From contig CM055092.1 in NCBI GenBank assembly GCA_029204225.1, positions 73,012,857 to 73,076,856 on the forward strand: a stretch of DNA of 64,000 nt, written 5' to 3'. Shown one piece after another: positions 15,513 through 26,960 of the stretch. The position numbers and the translations under genes are program-made. The DNA is from Diphasiastrum complanatum. Lineage: Eukaryota; Streptophyta; Lycopodiopsida; Lycopodiales; Lycopodiaceae. The notes below the pieces were generated by a model, which made no database searches, had not been told where the DNA came from, and saw only the letters and a program-made list of their open reading frames with translations. Every line of letters begins with the position of its first letter. Position 1 is the stretch's first letter.

Positions 15513-15529
15513 GGGGGGGCGGGGGGGAG
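15448..15529. repeat. (GA)n microsatellite followed by poly-G tract
   Basis: About 54 bases of GA repeat (to 15501) pass into 18 consecutive G (15502-15519), one C, and seven more G (15521-15527). Confidence 0.97.
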
Positions 15530-15593
15530 AGCGTGAAATGAGCTTGCAGCATGAGCGTGAGATGGGCAACGGGCATCAAAAAAAAAAAAGAGG

Positions 15594-16848
15594 TGTAAGT
15601 GTGAGAGGACGGAACGGAGAAAGAGAGAGAGAAATATTTGCGGAACAAATCTCCCATTGTTATGGGCTGCTACCAACAAGAACAGTCTAAAAGATTGTTA
15701 ACACAGAAATGGATTCGCAGCTCATGTGTTCTCACTCACAAGATCTTAAAATTAATTCATACCCAAATAAAAATGAGATTAGAAGAGGTGTGGTATTACT
15801 GTAAATAAGATTCAGAGCGAAGTTCAGTTCAGAATATAAAATAATAGTGTTGTGTGATAATGCAAGTTCCTCAGGCGTCAAAGACAATCATCATCTAATA
15901 CAAATCATAACATCATACATCTACGCTAAACACAGGTGATAGAACATGTTGCTTCTATATTACAATGAAAGCTTGAACAACTCTGAGTACATTACAGCCA
16001 AGATGGAGGCGTAACTTGAACTCTTGAGATAATTCGCTCTGTTGGCAAAGCATCACATAGAGTGTGTGATGAAGATGTATTTATACACTACATCCATGTA
16101 ATTAATTACAATAAATGTTTTACATCTAACTAAGTACTTCGTTGTACTTAGGAGGTATTTGACTTATAGTGACAATTGTACAATGTGTACATAAGTCTTT
16201 GGGAGTCTGATAAGGTGGCACTTATTGCAACCGCATGTTGAATCTTGCGGTGCCTTGGCGGTTGGTCTTCACATAGTGACCATACGGTTGACCCTATGAT
16301 GCCTTGGCGGTTTCTTGCGGTGCCTTGGTGGTAGTTAGGTCAAATAGCTCGAAGTTGTTGGAATACATGAGATTCTCGCATACTTCGCATTTTTTGGCTT
16401 TCGAAAATAATGCGATTGACTTGGAACTTTTATTTGTCGAAGTAGACGAGCACTACTCATTTTTTGGCTTTTGGGAAAATGAGAACTATGCGAAATACAG
16501 TTACAGTGTATTTCTGCAGACTTGTTAAAAAATGGAGATTTGTTGAAGTTGGCCAGGTCTTCAATGTCCTTCAAATGATTTGACTAAACATTCGAATGTG
16601 AAAAGGAGAATAGGATTGGTTACCCTTTAGTCTTTGATCCATGGATGAAGATCAGCCGGAAGCCCGATGTAGTCGCTCTTCAAATAGTTCGTCTGTCTGA
16701 GTTCTGTGATTTCTACAGGTATCAGATGGGCAAACATAGAACCAAAGTAGGTTTCATTTGACTCTAGATTAGTGATCATAAAAGTGCAGGAAAAATTTTG
16801 AAATAGAAATTATCACCAAGGAATAAACTGTGGACTTAATTTCCAACA
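15594..16848 (-). repeat. 3' LTR of copia deletion derivative
   Basis: On the minus strand it begins with tgttggaa at 16848, directly after a G-rich polypurine tract, and ends in ...ttaca at 15594. About 340 bases at its inner end repeat at 17681-18110, which is the matching 5' LTR. Length is about 1255 bp. It contains small tandem motifs around 'gcggtgccttggcggt' at 16240-16335. Confidence 0.82.
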
Positions 16849-17680
16849 ATCCCCCCCCACTTAAGGTCACGGTTGGTGCCTTGTGTCTTCGTCCGGCTCA
16901 GCATACTGAAAAACTTCTGATGCTTGATCCTAGGAAGCGCTTTGGTGAAGATGTCTGCAACCACTTCTATTGTGGAGCAGTATTGAAGAATCACTTGCCC
17001 TGAGAAAACTTTTTTTCAAATGAAGTGATAGTGGATTTCTATGTGCTTAGACTTCCCATGAAATCTGGGATTAAAGACAGTGAAATACAATTCAAATTGT
17101 CACACAAAATAGTGGTATGTTTACATTTTCATTTGAGATACTAGCCGATGCAATTGAGTTAGAGAGTACATATAGATTTCTGACTCTAGTACAGGTAGTT
17201 AGAGTAGTATCTTCATCGAAGATTGTACAATATAGAATCAAACATTCTTAAAGTGAAGAACTTCCTTCTAAGGTGCAACCTTGTAGTTACATCGAGAGTC
17301 TCATATAGATTCAATAACAAGTCTAATGCTTCTTTGAGGACTTGCACGTGATAACATGTTATATTTGGTAGTTGGCTAGATTCAGCGTGATCGTTGCTAG
17401 GGCCTTCTGATTTTTTATCTTCTAGGCCTTAGCTGATTGATAATCAGCGTCTTCCAGTTTTGGGTCAGATCCGTCTACAAGATTCCAAAGATCTCTATCT
17501 ATAGCATCATCCAGAGTTTTAACTTCCAGATATAGAAGTTAGATCCATTGAACTTGTCAATGATTCTAACTTTGTTGGATGAAGAAGATGAGGAGTTACC
17601 AGTAACAGACATGCTGATAGTAGTACAAATAGAACAATCTTAATCTCCCAATTTATTGAGCTGATGCTTTGATACCAATC
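16849..17680 (-). mobile_element. Copia internal remnant: RNase H tail plus gag start
   Basis: Read on the minus strand, a primer-binding site (17678-17666) is followed by a gag start containing 'IDKFNGSNFYIWKLK' (about 17570-17525). Only a few hundred bases further on comes the end of RNase H, with 'SKHIEIHYHF' and 'ADIFTKALPRIKH' (about 17060-16900). A polypurine tract of eight G abuts the 3' LTR. About 830 bases remain where an intact copia interior has several kilobases, so protease, integrase and RT are gone. Stops are present. The element could only ever move using proteins made elsewhere. Confidence 0.85.
17666..17678 (-). other. Ty1-copia primer-binding site
   Basis: The minus strand reads ttggtatcaaagc two bases inside the LTR end, a close variant of the initiator-tRNA-complementary site of plant copia elements. 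Confidence 0.8.
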
Positions 17681-18110
17681 TGTAAGGGTGAAAGGACGAA
17701 ACAAAGAAAGAAAGAGAGATATATTTGTGAAACAACTCCCCCGTTGTTATGGGCTGCTACCAACAAGAATAGTCTAAAAGATTGTAAATGCATAAATGGA
17801 TTCACAACTCATGCGTTCTCACTAACAAGATTTTAAAACTTAACTCATACCCAATTAAAAATGAGTACAGTCCATTGAAGAGATTAGAAGATGTGCGGTA
17901 TTACTATAAATCAGATTCAAAGTGAAGTCCAATTCAGAATGTAAAATGATAGTGTTGTGTGATAATGCAAGTTTCTGGCAAGCGTCGAAGATAGTCGTCG
18001 TCTGATCAGATTCTGAGGAGTCGTAGACATCCATGATCTGATCAGAGTGAGTGAGCAAGCATGAACAAGCAATAAGAGTGTAATCAAATCACCATACATC
18101 TACATTATGA
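17681..18110 (-). repeat. Truncated 5' LTR of copia deletion derivative
   Basis: This matches 15594-15935 with small indels, including the shared string 'gttatgggctgctaccaaca'. The outer two thirds of the LTR are missing; similarity stops near 18110. Confidence 0.78.
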
Positions 18111-18894
18111 GCTGGTGTGGGACATCGACTCTAGTAACTTTGGTGTGGCGAGGCTGAACTGGGGTGGCTGTCAAATTGATTAAATGTGTCGAGAAGGTTG
18201 GCTTCCTAAAGCAATTTATCATCTTATTTCTTTCATTTGCCTATTTGCATTTGCTGGATGGATGTATTTGTAAACATTTTTGGTTTGAGAAATCAAACAC
18301 ATGTAAGTCAAAGTGTATTTTTGGTATGAGAAATTGAACAACGACTGGAATGCAAAGGTGAGAGGATGGATTAGGTATTGCTCAAGAGTTGCACTTTTTT
18401 CAATAGAATCTTTGGTTAGGGTTTTGGTTTTTCTGAAGCTACACTATTTACATTTTTCAATAGAATCTTTGGTTAGGATTTTGGTTCTTTCTGAAGCTAT
18501 AGTATTTGCATTTTTTTCTTTCGATTCAAGTAACAAAGAGTACGTAGCATGAAGTAGTGCTCCTCTGAGACACACATTGACTATCAGTTAGTGTTGGTCC
18601 TCACTCAAAATGACATTAATCTGAACACATATTTTATACAGACAATAGTTGATGTTGATCGTAGTTTTGATAGCTAAATCTAAGCATCTCTTTGACCAAA
18701 TGAGTCTCTATTGATTGACTCATACTTTTTGGCAGAGCAAGTGCTTATAGACCAGCGCACTTCTTAGTGTCGTTACAATTCAATAGCTGTTTAGTTTGAT
18801 TATTCGTTGATTATTTTCTGAGTTTAGATGCTGAGAAGGGTGAAATAAGCCATAAATTCAAATTTAATTCATTTTAGACAATCTAGATTAGAGT
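18111..18894. other. Unassigned sequence between LTR remnant and gypsy pol
   Basis: No gene is supported. A 57-bp tandem duplication lies at about 18392-18520, with 'caatagaatctttggttagg' repeated. Gag and protease of the next element are absent. Confidence 0.4.
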
Positions 18895-21230
18895 AGGAGG
18901 TCTTAGAACCCCTACTCGTTCTTAGATGGCTTTAGCGGATACAATATGATTCAAATTGCTGAAGAAGATCGACATAAGACCGCTTTTGCCATAGAATGGA
19001 GAACCTTCTGTTGAAAAGTCATGTCTTTTGGTCTTTGTAATGCTCCTAGCACTTTCCAGCGTGTTATACAAGTTGCCTTTTCTCAGCAGATGGGAGATAT
19101 TCTAGAAGTTTACTTGGATGATTTAGGCACACATTCAGAAAAAACACGTCATCTATCTGTGCTTGAGAAAATTTTTATCCAATGTCAACGCTTCGGCATC
19201 TCCTTGAACCCTAAAAAATGCCAGATCTGGGTAACACATGGTATTGTGTTAGAACATAGCATTCAAAAAACGGCATCACAACTGACCATGACAAGGTCAT
19301 GATCATTCAAAATCTGCCTGAACCACGCACCATCTACGAAGTTTATTCTTTCCTAGGCCACGCCAACTACTATCAGTGCTTTATTCCCAATTTCGCTAAT
19401 AAAGCATGATTAATCTATAAAGTGGTTGTTGGTCCCAAATGGACTGATGAACAACAAGTCACATTCATTTCAGCTAAAGGAAGCCCTTACCAATGCACTT
19501 ATCCTCTGGGCTCCTAATTATTCCAAAGAATTCCATGTGCATACTGATGCATCCAAGTATGCCATTGGAGCAGTGCCCACCCAACCGGGAGAATTCAAAA
19601 AGGATTATCAAGTCCGATTCCTCAGTAGACAATTGATACATGCTAAAGTCAATTATACCACTACCGAGCGTGAAGCTTTGGCAATGGTATATGCGGTTCA
19701 GAAGTTTCATCATTATTTCCTGGGAAAAGTTTTCGCCTTCTTCACTGATCATCAAGCACTCCTATATCTTATCAACAAGACTTGCGCACCGGTCATATTA
19801 CTCGATGGATCCTATTACTGCGAGAATTTGAGTTTAGGATCGTGGTTCGAAAGGGAGTTCAACATTTTTTAGCAGATCATTTATCTCAAATCCCTAACTT
19901 TCCAACACCAGATCAAGGCGTCAATGATGATTTACTTGATGTCATCTTATTTTAAGCTCGTTTGGGCCAAGGATATCACGGAATATTTAACTTTAGGGTA
20001 GATCGTCCATCCTTATATAAACCCGAACAACTTGCGTTGGTTCTCAAACCCAAACCTTATACGTTAATTTCAGGCCAACTTTACAAGCAAGGGTTAGATG
20101 GAATTATTAGACGTTGTCTTACTAAAGGTGAAATACCCTCTGTTATTTTCCTAACTCATGAAGATGTTGGAGCAGGTCATCTCTCTTCTAAAATGACTGC
20201 CAGGAAAATCTTCTTGGCCAGATTTTGGTGGCCAACTCTTTTTAAGGATACCCACATCTACACTAAAGCTTGTGAAGTTTGTCAAAGAACTGAATGATTT
20301 CAAAAGACCGACTACATGCCTTTACACCCTGTCACACCTGATCAAGCTTTCCAGAAATGGAAAATTGATTATGTTGGACCGATTAGTCCTGTTGCTAGAC
20401 ACACTCAATCAAGATATATCATAGTAGCCACGGACTATTGTACCAAGTGGGTTGAAGCTAGAGTTGTTCGCAATGCTGACGCTTGTTCTACCGCAAAATT
20501 TCTCTACAAGCAGGTTATCGTTTGTTTCGGTTGCCCCTTAGAGCTTATCAACCATAGGGGGACACATTTCCATAACTCTATCATAACATATCTACTTTCA
20601 AAATTCTTTGTGGACATCGCAAAAGTTCCTCGTATTATCCACGATGCAATGGCCAGGCAGAATCCACCAACAAAATATTATGTGTTCTAACCAAGACCAT
20701 TGAGTCCAGCCAATCTGATTGGGAACTAAAACTTCACGCTGCTCTATGGGCCTATCGCACTACCCTGAAGAGAGCCATAGGTCTAACTCCTTTCCAGCTA
20801 GTCTATGGCCAGCAGGAAGGTTGTCATGTCTATGGAATTCCATATTCCATCCCTACAAGTAGCCTATAATCTCGAGCTAGATCATCGACAGATCCTAGCT
20901 AATAGATTATTCCACCTAGAACAACTCTGTGAGACTCGCCGAATCAATATCCATGCCCAACAAGTCCACAAACATCAACAAAACGCATGGCATGATCGAT
21001 CCTTAAAACTCAAAAACTTCCAGGTCGGTGATAAGGCCCTCTTATACCAAGCCAAAGCCTTTAAAGGAAAACTAAAATTTTCTGGCCAAGGACCTTATGT
21101 AATCCAAAAAATATTTGCCTCTGGTTACGTACAACTCCAAACCCTACAAGGTAATATTTTAGACATTGTGGTCAATGGAAGCCGACTCCGAAAGTACAAC
21201 GAATCTTGTTTTTATCTTGATATGTACTAG
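18895..21230 (+). pseudogene. Ty3-gypsy pol remnant (RT, RNase H, integrase)
   Basis: Domains run in normal order but in several frames. RT begins at 'LDGFSGYNMIQIAEED' and has 'MSFGLCNAPSTFQRV' and 'VYLDDLG'. RNase H follows with 'FHVHTDASKYAIGA' and 'FAFFTDHQALLYL'. The integrase zinc region (about 20140-20300) has 'HLSSK' and 'CEVCQR'. The core starts at 'WKIDYVGPISPVARH' with 'YIIVATDYCTKWVEA', and a C-terminal GPY/F-like region ('GQGPYVIQKI') ends at 21230. A stop interrupts RT near 19018. The second catalytic Asp of integrase appears as His ('NHRGTHF'), and the Glu region is disrupted. The 5' part of RT, protease and gag are missing. It has close relatives in the fragment at 63.4 kb. 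Confidence 0.9.
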
Positions 21231-21788
21231 GTTTGTTTATTTCCTAAATTTTGTTATTTATTTTTGTTTACTGCTTGCTTGACATTTTGATGAATTTTTT
21301 TTCGATATGTTTCTTATTTAGAACATCAAGATATCCTCAAATCAAAACTACAATCAGTCTTTTTATATCCAACCACAAGATTCATTCTCTTTCTAAAGTT
21401 TTGATGCACAATCCTACCAAAAAGAATTCGCTTAGACCCATTTTTACTATCCACGATTCATTTCTTGTCTCCATGAATTCTCTCTCAGAGTCAAACTTTC
21501 CAAAAATAAAAAATAATCAGCTTTTTGCATCAGATCCTCACTGACAGAATTCATAGCTAATTTGCTGAGCCTCAGAATTAGTTGTCCAATTTTCTTATCA
21601 TATCTACGATTTTTTATCATGACTATTGTTGTACAGTTATACAAATCTACTCATTTTTGTACAAAAGTCACTTACAGGATCTTGTCGACCCCCAGAACAT
21701 TGCCTTGAAATTTGCAAGCCTCACTAGGAAATCGTGGGCACTGAGGACGATTTCTGAGAGAAGTTTGGATCTCCTGTCAAAAAAGGTC
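21231..21788 (+). other. Spacer between integrase and extra reading frame
   Basis: No coding motif was recognised. The distal part reads like a promoter and leader region, ending in a TATA box. Confidence 0.45.
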
Positions 21789-21796
21789 TATATATA
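21789..21796 (+). promoter_or_regulatory. TATA box upstream of the extra ORF
   Basis: A perfect tatatata lies about 120 bases before the ATG at 21917. It is followed by a pyrimidine-rich leader ('caaccattctctcc'), the usual look of a plant core promoter. It lies inside the element rather than in an LTR. Confidence 0.55.
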
Positions 21797-21916
21797 GGCC
21801 TCAACCATTCTCTCCACGAATTCATTCTAGATTTTTGCAAGAGAGTTCATGCTAAAAAAATTTAAAATTTTCAACATCTCCAGAACTATCTAGAATTGTT
21901 TTTCACTACTGTCATC

Positions 21917-23065
21917 ATGACCTCCAAAGACTCATCGCTCTCATTACATCGCTGTAAGGTCCCCAAACCCTTTTCGGGTGTTTTATCATTGATGTATATC
22001 AAGAACTATCCTACAGTGCTGATATTGGCCAAAGATCTCTTAACAAACATTGGCTTTGATCTCACCCATTTCACTGATCAACAGAGTGAGAGTCTGGTCC
22101 GAATGGCCTATTCAACATATTCAGATGAGTTCCATTCCTTCAAGCTCACTTCCAAGGATGGCAGTTACAACATAATTGACATCTCTCCAAAATGCTTACA
22201 ACGATTCCCAAATCTGGATGAGACGATTCACGTCAAAGGAACCAATTATGATTCCAACTATTTCACAAAGTTCTTGCAAGAAGATGGCAAAACCATTACG
22301 CAGAACAATGACGGCATATCCATCAAGCTAATCAAGGATTCTAAGCTCTGGGCAGCCGCAGAAATTCTCGTGCACATGGTGGAGGTACACATCGCCAAGA
22401 TGGATCGCATCCCACCAAGTGATCTATTTTCATTGTCTCTGACTATGGATTATCCAACTGAAAATTACAAGTGGGTAGAGAAAGTCGCCGACAAATTATG
22501 TGTGGCCCTGAAAGCCAAGAAACTCCCTACCAAGTGTGGCTATCTCTTACACATGTTGGTCGCACAACATCTGGGACAACGAACGGCCGTCGCACCGAAA
22601 GAGCTAGAGGAAGTCTATCCTAACACAAAAAAGCGGGCCACCCCACAAGTATCAGCAGAACTTGCCTCACTTACACCTCTCACGAAGAAGCAAAAAGACA
22701 AGGCGATAAGCACCGAGACTAGTATTTCGCCTTATATCTTATCCAACGATATAGGGGCTGAATATGCTGAATCCGGCAGGAGCCTTAAATCTCCACAAGT
22801 CCCAAAAGAGGTTCTAGCACAGCAGGAGGCCCTACTCCAACAGGCCCAACAACGAAGACAAGCAGTAGCTACAACATTTGGCTCTTTGGATGCTGGTGCT
22901 TCCGGTTCTGGTTTAGGAGACATGGTTCTGTCCACTCAGGTAAATTCAGCCATTCTGGTATCATTACCTACTAACACATCTCTCCTTCCACCACTACCCC
23001 CACCATTTACCACATCCACCCCCTCATTCACACTTAACACCGGCTTTGATTCTATAATCCCATGA
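21917..23065 (+). CDS. Extra ORF 3' of gypsy integrase, N-terminal part
   Basis: The open frame encodes 382 aa from the ATG at 21917; an in-frame ATG at 21896 would add 7 residues. No gag, protease or enzyme motif is recognised. The first about 230 residues look globular, with aromatic-rich segments such as 'LWAAAEILVHMVEVHIAKM' and 'GYLLHMLVAQHLGQ'. The next part is Lys-rich ('LTKKQKDKA'), then Gln-rich ('QEALLQQAQQRRQA'), and the end is Pro/Thr/Ser-rich. It lies between integrase and the 3' LTR on the element's sense strand, the position of env-like or additional ORFs in some plant Ty3-gypsy lineages. Unlike pol it has stayed open for 1.1 kb. Its function is unknown; it may be an element protein or a captured gene. 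Confidence 0.6.
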   Translation: MTSKDSSLSLHRCKVPKPFSGVLSLMYIKNYPTVLILAKDLLTNIGFDLTHFTDQQSESLVRMAYSTYSDEFHSFKLTSKDGSYNIIDISPKCLQRFPNLDETIHVKGTNYDSNYFTKFLQEDGKTITQNNDGISIKLIKDSKLWAAAEILVHMVEVHIAKMDRIPPSDLFSLSLTMDYPTENYKWVEKVADKLCVALKAKKLPTKCGYLLHMLVAQHLGQRTAVAPKELEEVYPNTKKRATPQVSAELASLTPLTKKQKDKAISTETSISPYILSNDIGAEYAESGRSLKSPQVPKEVLAQQEALLQQAQQRRQAVATTFGSLDAGASGSGLGDMVLSTQVNSAILVSLPTNTSLLPPLPPPFTTSTPSFTLNTGFDSIIP

Positions 23066-24775
23066 AAGCCCTCACCTGTACATTCTTCCACCCTACTTGA
23101 CTCTACAGTCAATGTAGACGATTTTGCATTATAGTTATTAACACAAACCACATCCACCACCATAACACCTATTCCACTCCACATGTCTCCGACACGCATT
23201 CAGTCACCACCACATTCACCACCCGTCATACCAAAATCACCTCCTATCTTACCACAATCACCTCTCCCTGCATTTTCTCACACTCCAACATCTCTCCCAA
23301 TTCCAGATTTTCTCCATTCAATCCCATGCCATATCCCAATTATACATGCACACTCCCTAACATTGGCCCTTGAGAGCAATTACCCCTAACAGCCCAAAAA
23401 GCGGTTTGGTTGGTGAATGAGCTCCAGTTGAGATCCAGTTCAACCTCTTTGGCACCTTAGGAGGTCAATACACTATGAGGCAGTTTGACGATGGAGCCCT
23501 GGCAGGTCTTGAGAAAGAAAAGGCAAAGTTGGAGGCGGAATGCAAGCAACGACAGCAGCAGAAGATCCAGAATCTCACCGCCTATAATCAACAGCAACAA
23601 CAAATGCTTAGCCACCTTCAGAACCAACTCCAGCTGAAGATCTCCAACCACCAAACTACCATAACAAATCTTACAGCCGAACGGGACGAGGCCTTAGCAG
23701 ATGCAAAAGCAGCACGTTCTGCTATGAAGGAACAACTGGAACTGATAGATTTCAATTATTTCGCACCGCCAACTATTTTTTAGGGAGCTCAAATCCCAGT
23801 GGTGGCATATCAAAAGCTAAAGGCCACGACCGAACAGCATACCAAGATGCAGCAATCCTATACTGCTATCGTCGAGGCCCTCAACCAACATATCACCACC
23901 CTCAAGGAAAGATTGAGGGCAACTGTTCAATCCACACCTTATGTCCATGCCGAGCATGTTCAATTTCACCAATCAGGGCCTCACTATGATGGATCATATG
24001 GTGGCGATGGGCCAGGATTTCAACAGCCTCCACCAACAAACCAAGGCTCATCGTTTCAAGGACAACCTCAAGTGCAAGTAGCTCAATCACCAACCAATCC
24101 TCAGGGCTCTGGTGGTACTAGCTCCCAACACTGTCTCTTCCACTCTTCGACTTCTAACCCCATCAACACCACTAAATTTTCCTTCATCCAACGCCAATTT
24201 TCTCCAGAATCTCAATGCATTGCCAATTCTAACCCTTCACCACCTCTCTCCCTCAACCTGACCCATAGATAGAACATGCCTTGGCAGTTGAAGCACCAAC
24301 AATAAGGCACATAATCATGCCTACTGAACCTAGCAAGGATTTGCTTACATCTCAGGAGTTTGCAAAAAAATATCAAACTACAAAGGAACGAGGCGGCCAC
24401 ATACTGTAAAACCTGGACCATTGCAAAAACCATAAGGAAGCAGTCATTGGTGCCATCAGCTCTTCCTATAGAGCAAAACCTCCATGGCACGGTATCTCGA
24501 AGCACCCGCCTACATGCACACCAATCCATATTATTATCCGGTAGCGCGGTGAGAACCGTTTCCAGTCACCAAGGCAAAGAACAAGATCTTTTGGCCCAAA
24601 CTCACAAAACTGGATACTCGCAACCCAGTGGAGGACATGGTCACCAACTGCTGTGTCTTTTACCACAACAAGATTTACCTATTCCAACAACAACAATCTC
24701 ACCTCCAAGAAGCTCAGAAGATCTAGGAAGAAAAAGCTTCGATTGGTGTGGGACCACCAATCCAATCAGGAGGAG
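23066..24775 (+). pseudogene. Extra ORF, distal broken part (Pro-rich, coiled coil, Gln-rich)
   Basis: After the stop at 23063-23065 coding character continues in other frames. A proline-rich stretch (about 23183-23389) is followed by a coiled-coil-like segment rich in Glu, Lys and Gln (23475-23783; 'LEKEKAKLEAECKQRQQQ'). A second helical segment ('TLKERLRATVQ') leads into Gly/Gln/Pro-rich sequence (23799-24130), then 'IMPTEPSKDLLTSQEFAKKY' and 'YLEAPAYMHTNPYYYP' up to about 24775. Together with the upstream part, the original product was perhaps 900 residues or more. At least three frameshifts or stops break it. The assignment as a single former ORF is inferred from continuity and strand. 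Confidence 0.5.
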
Positions 24776-24780
24776 GATAA
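24768..24780 (+). other. Polypurine tract of gypsy element
   Basis: The string aggaggaggataa immediately precedes a TG start of the presumed 3' LTR, the usual position for plus-strand priming. Confidence 0.6.
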
Positions 24781-25538
24781 TGTTAACAAATGTGCAAACA
24801 CAGTGAAAAATATTAAAAAATAAATAAAGAAAACTCTGTGGCATGTGTATTGTAAGCTCACTTATGAGTATTTGCCAATAAACTTCTACTATGGCATGTG
24901 TTTTGTAAGTCCATGAGTAGAAGCTTAAAAGCAATAAAATAACTTAAACTTAGACTTAGAACTCAGACCTAAGAAACTTAAGCTTAGAAAGATTCTAAGT
25001 TATCTTAAGCTATCTCAAGTCCCAAGTTAGAAACTCCTAAAGTTCTAAATTCTAAATTAAAAGTTTTTAGAAGTCTTAGAATGGCTAGATTAGAAATAAT
25101 CCCATAAGCTAGTGGATGTTTATGGAAGGCCCTCATTGCTATAAGAAGAGAGATATTTCTCATGTATGGAACACTTTTGAGATTAAGCCCTCCTTTTCAT
25201 CAGTTTGTATTGTGGCACGTTTCTATTTGTTCTATGCTTAGTATTAGCCACAATCTTATTTCTATTACCCCTTGGGTGTTAAGTAGGATTTAGTTTAGTG
25301 ATCTTGCTAGTTGGGAAGCCTTAGCAAGGTTTTTATTGTTTTGTTAATCTTGGCTAGTTGGGTAAGCCTTAGTCAAGTTAGTTTTTATTTCCGTTTAGAG
25401 CACTAGTTGGGAAGGCCTTGGTACTCCCTTCTTTGTTTATGTTTCACAGTTGAAAGCTTTTTGTAGAACTTCGAAGGTGGGGGACCGGTCTACCACTATA
25501 CTACGCACGAATCCCTTCTTAGACCTAGCCACCATACA
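24781..25538 (+). repeat. Presumed 3' LTR of gypsy element
   Basis: It starts with tgttaaca after the polypurine tract. It is AT-rich and has a TATA-like 'gctataagaag' near 25138. It contains repeated 'ctagttgggaag' motifs near 25310-25415. The right end is placed at a CA near 25538 but is uncertain, because no second LTR copy is present in the window. Confidence 0.5.
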
Positions 25539-25565
25539 AGAATTAGATTTACTTCAAAAAATTTA

Positions 25566-26290
25566 GTGGTTATCCTTGATATTAGTTAAATAATGTCATC
25601 CAATATGAGCTCACTGGGATACAGTCAATAACTTGGGATATATTTCTCATTCAAGAAATATTCTATATCAAGAATCTCCTGTATTCTACACACACAACTC
25701 TCCTGGATGAATTCTGATGACCCACAATCATGTGTCTTATAAGCAATATAGATCAAAATAAATAGTTCTTGGTGAATTCTCTTCACAGTGCTTATTCCAC
25801 CAATTAGCTTCTAATCAGGAGTAATCCAATTGCTCAAGTCAATTGTAAATAAATTAGAAACCTCAAATGTCTAGGTATAGAATTCATATATTCCGGAACA
25901 ATATTACATTTAGATCCTCATCCAAACCATCAATAAGTTAATAAATTATCCTTTCCATAGAAAGAACCATTAACCTGTCTGCACGTAACTATTCTAAACA
26001 TTACTTGTTCATATGTCTATGCACTCTGAATAGTTTAAGTATATGATATAAACTCGGTACATAGGAAACACATAGCAGATCCACAAGATTAGGACGTACG
26101 TAACCAACATATCCAACTATGTTCCTAAACATAAACATAGGCTACAATATGGTAGATATATCCATAATCCGCATATGTTACTCACATAACTCACTGAGAA
26201 TCTTGCAAGTCAGCTACAAAAGAACTCTATTTCTCATGAGTAAATAACATATCTAGGAAATCTATGAAGTAAAGCATTATAATAGCTTCT
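25566..26290 (-). repeat. Dispersed repeat R, copy 3 (partial)
   Basis: This aligns nearly base for base with 48096-48790, for example 'atgtcatccaatatgagctc' and 'tttctcattcaagaaatatt', and in reverse complement with the distal part of copy 1. Only the 3' part of the repeat is present. Confidence 0.75.
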
Positions 26291-26467
26291 TAAAAAAAAC
26301 AAAAAACAAAACCCCCCACCATGTTACGATACATCGAACTCCAAAACCAGGAAGTTACTCATATGAGAAATTCCAAAAAAAATTAATTTGGTCTAAATAT
26401 GGATCTCAATTAGGTTATTTTATTATTAATAATCTGAATGTAAAGCTCAATCTGACACGAGCTTGTT

Positions 26468-26947
26468 TGTTGGAGCCACTAGCATGAGTTGAACTAGTTA
26501 GAAATCAGGTTTGATCTGATTCAGTTGTATAAGCTTCAAATGTGGTATTGTACTAAATGTACAATTAATTAGATACACTGTATTCAGTTGTGATCCGTTA
26601 TGGATATATCAATCGGACATTGATCTCTCAGCCGGCTACTTGGGTTAGCCAAGTAGCCACACATAAGAAATCAGTTTGTACAGTATATTTTTGACAGCGT
26701 CTGCTATACTCAGGGACATGTCCTGAGTTTGTCAGTTGGTTCGGCCATATTGGGCCTGTTGGCATGTGGTAGGCCAGTTTAGTGACACCTATTGAGCCCA
26801 TGTAGTTTGGGGCTTTTCCTATATGCACAGTGTTTCTTTGTAATCTATTAACTTTTGTTGTGCCATCTTTGAGAGCTTGTGAGGAGTGGCTATGGTGATT
26901 GATTGATGTGATATGCATAGTGCACTAGATCCTATCAGAATTTTAAC
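26468..26947 (+). repeat. Possible LTR of a non-autonomous copia-like element
   Basis: It begins with tgttgg and is followed at 26948-26960 by ttagtatcaaagc, two mismatches or so from the copia primer-binding site. A perfect 10-bp inverted repeat with a 5-base loop lies at 26634-26658. No partner LTR was found, so the boundaries are tentative. Confidence 0.4.
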
Positions 26948-26960
26948 TTAGTATCAAAGC

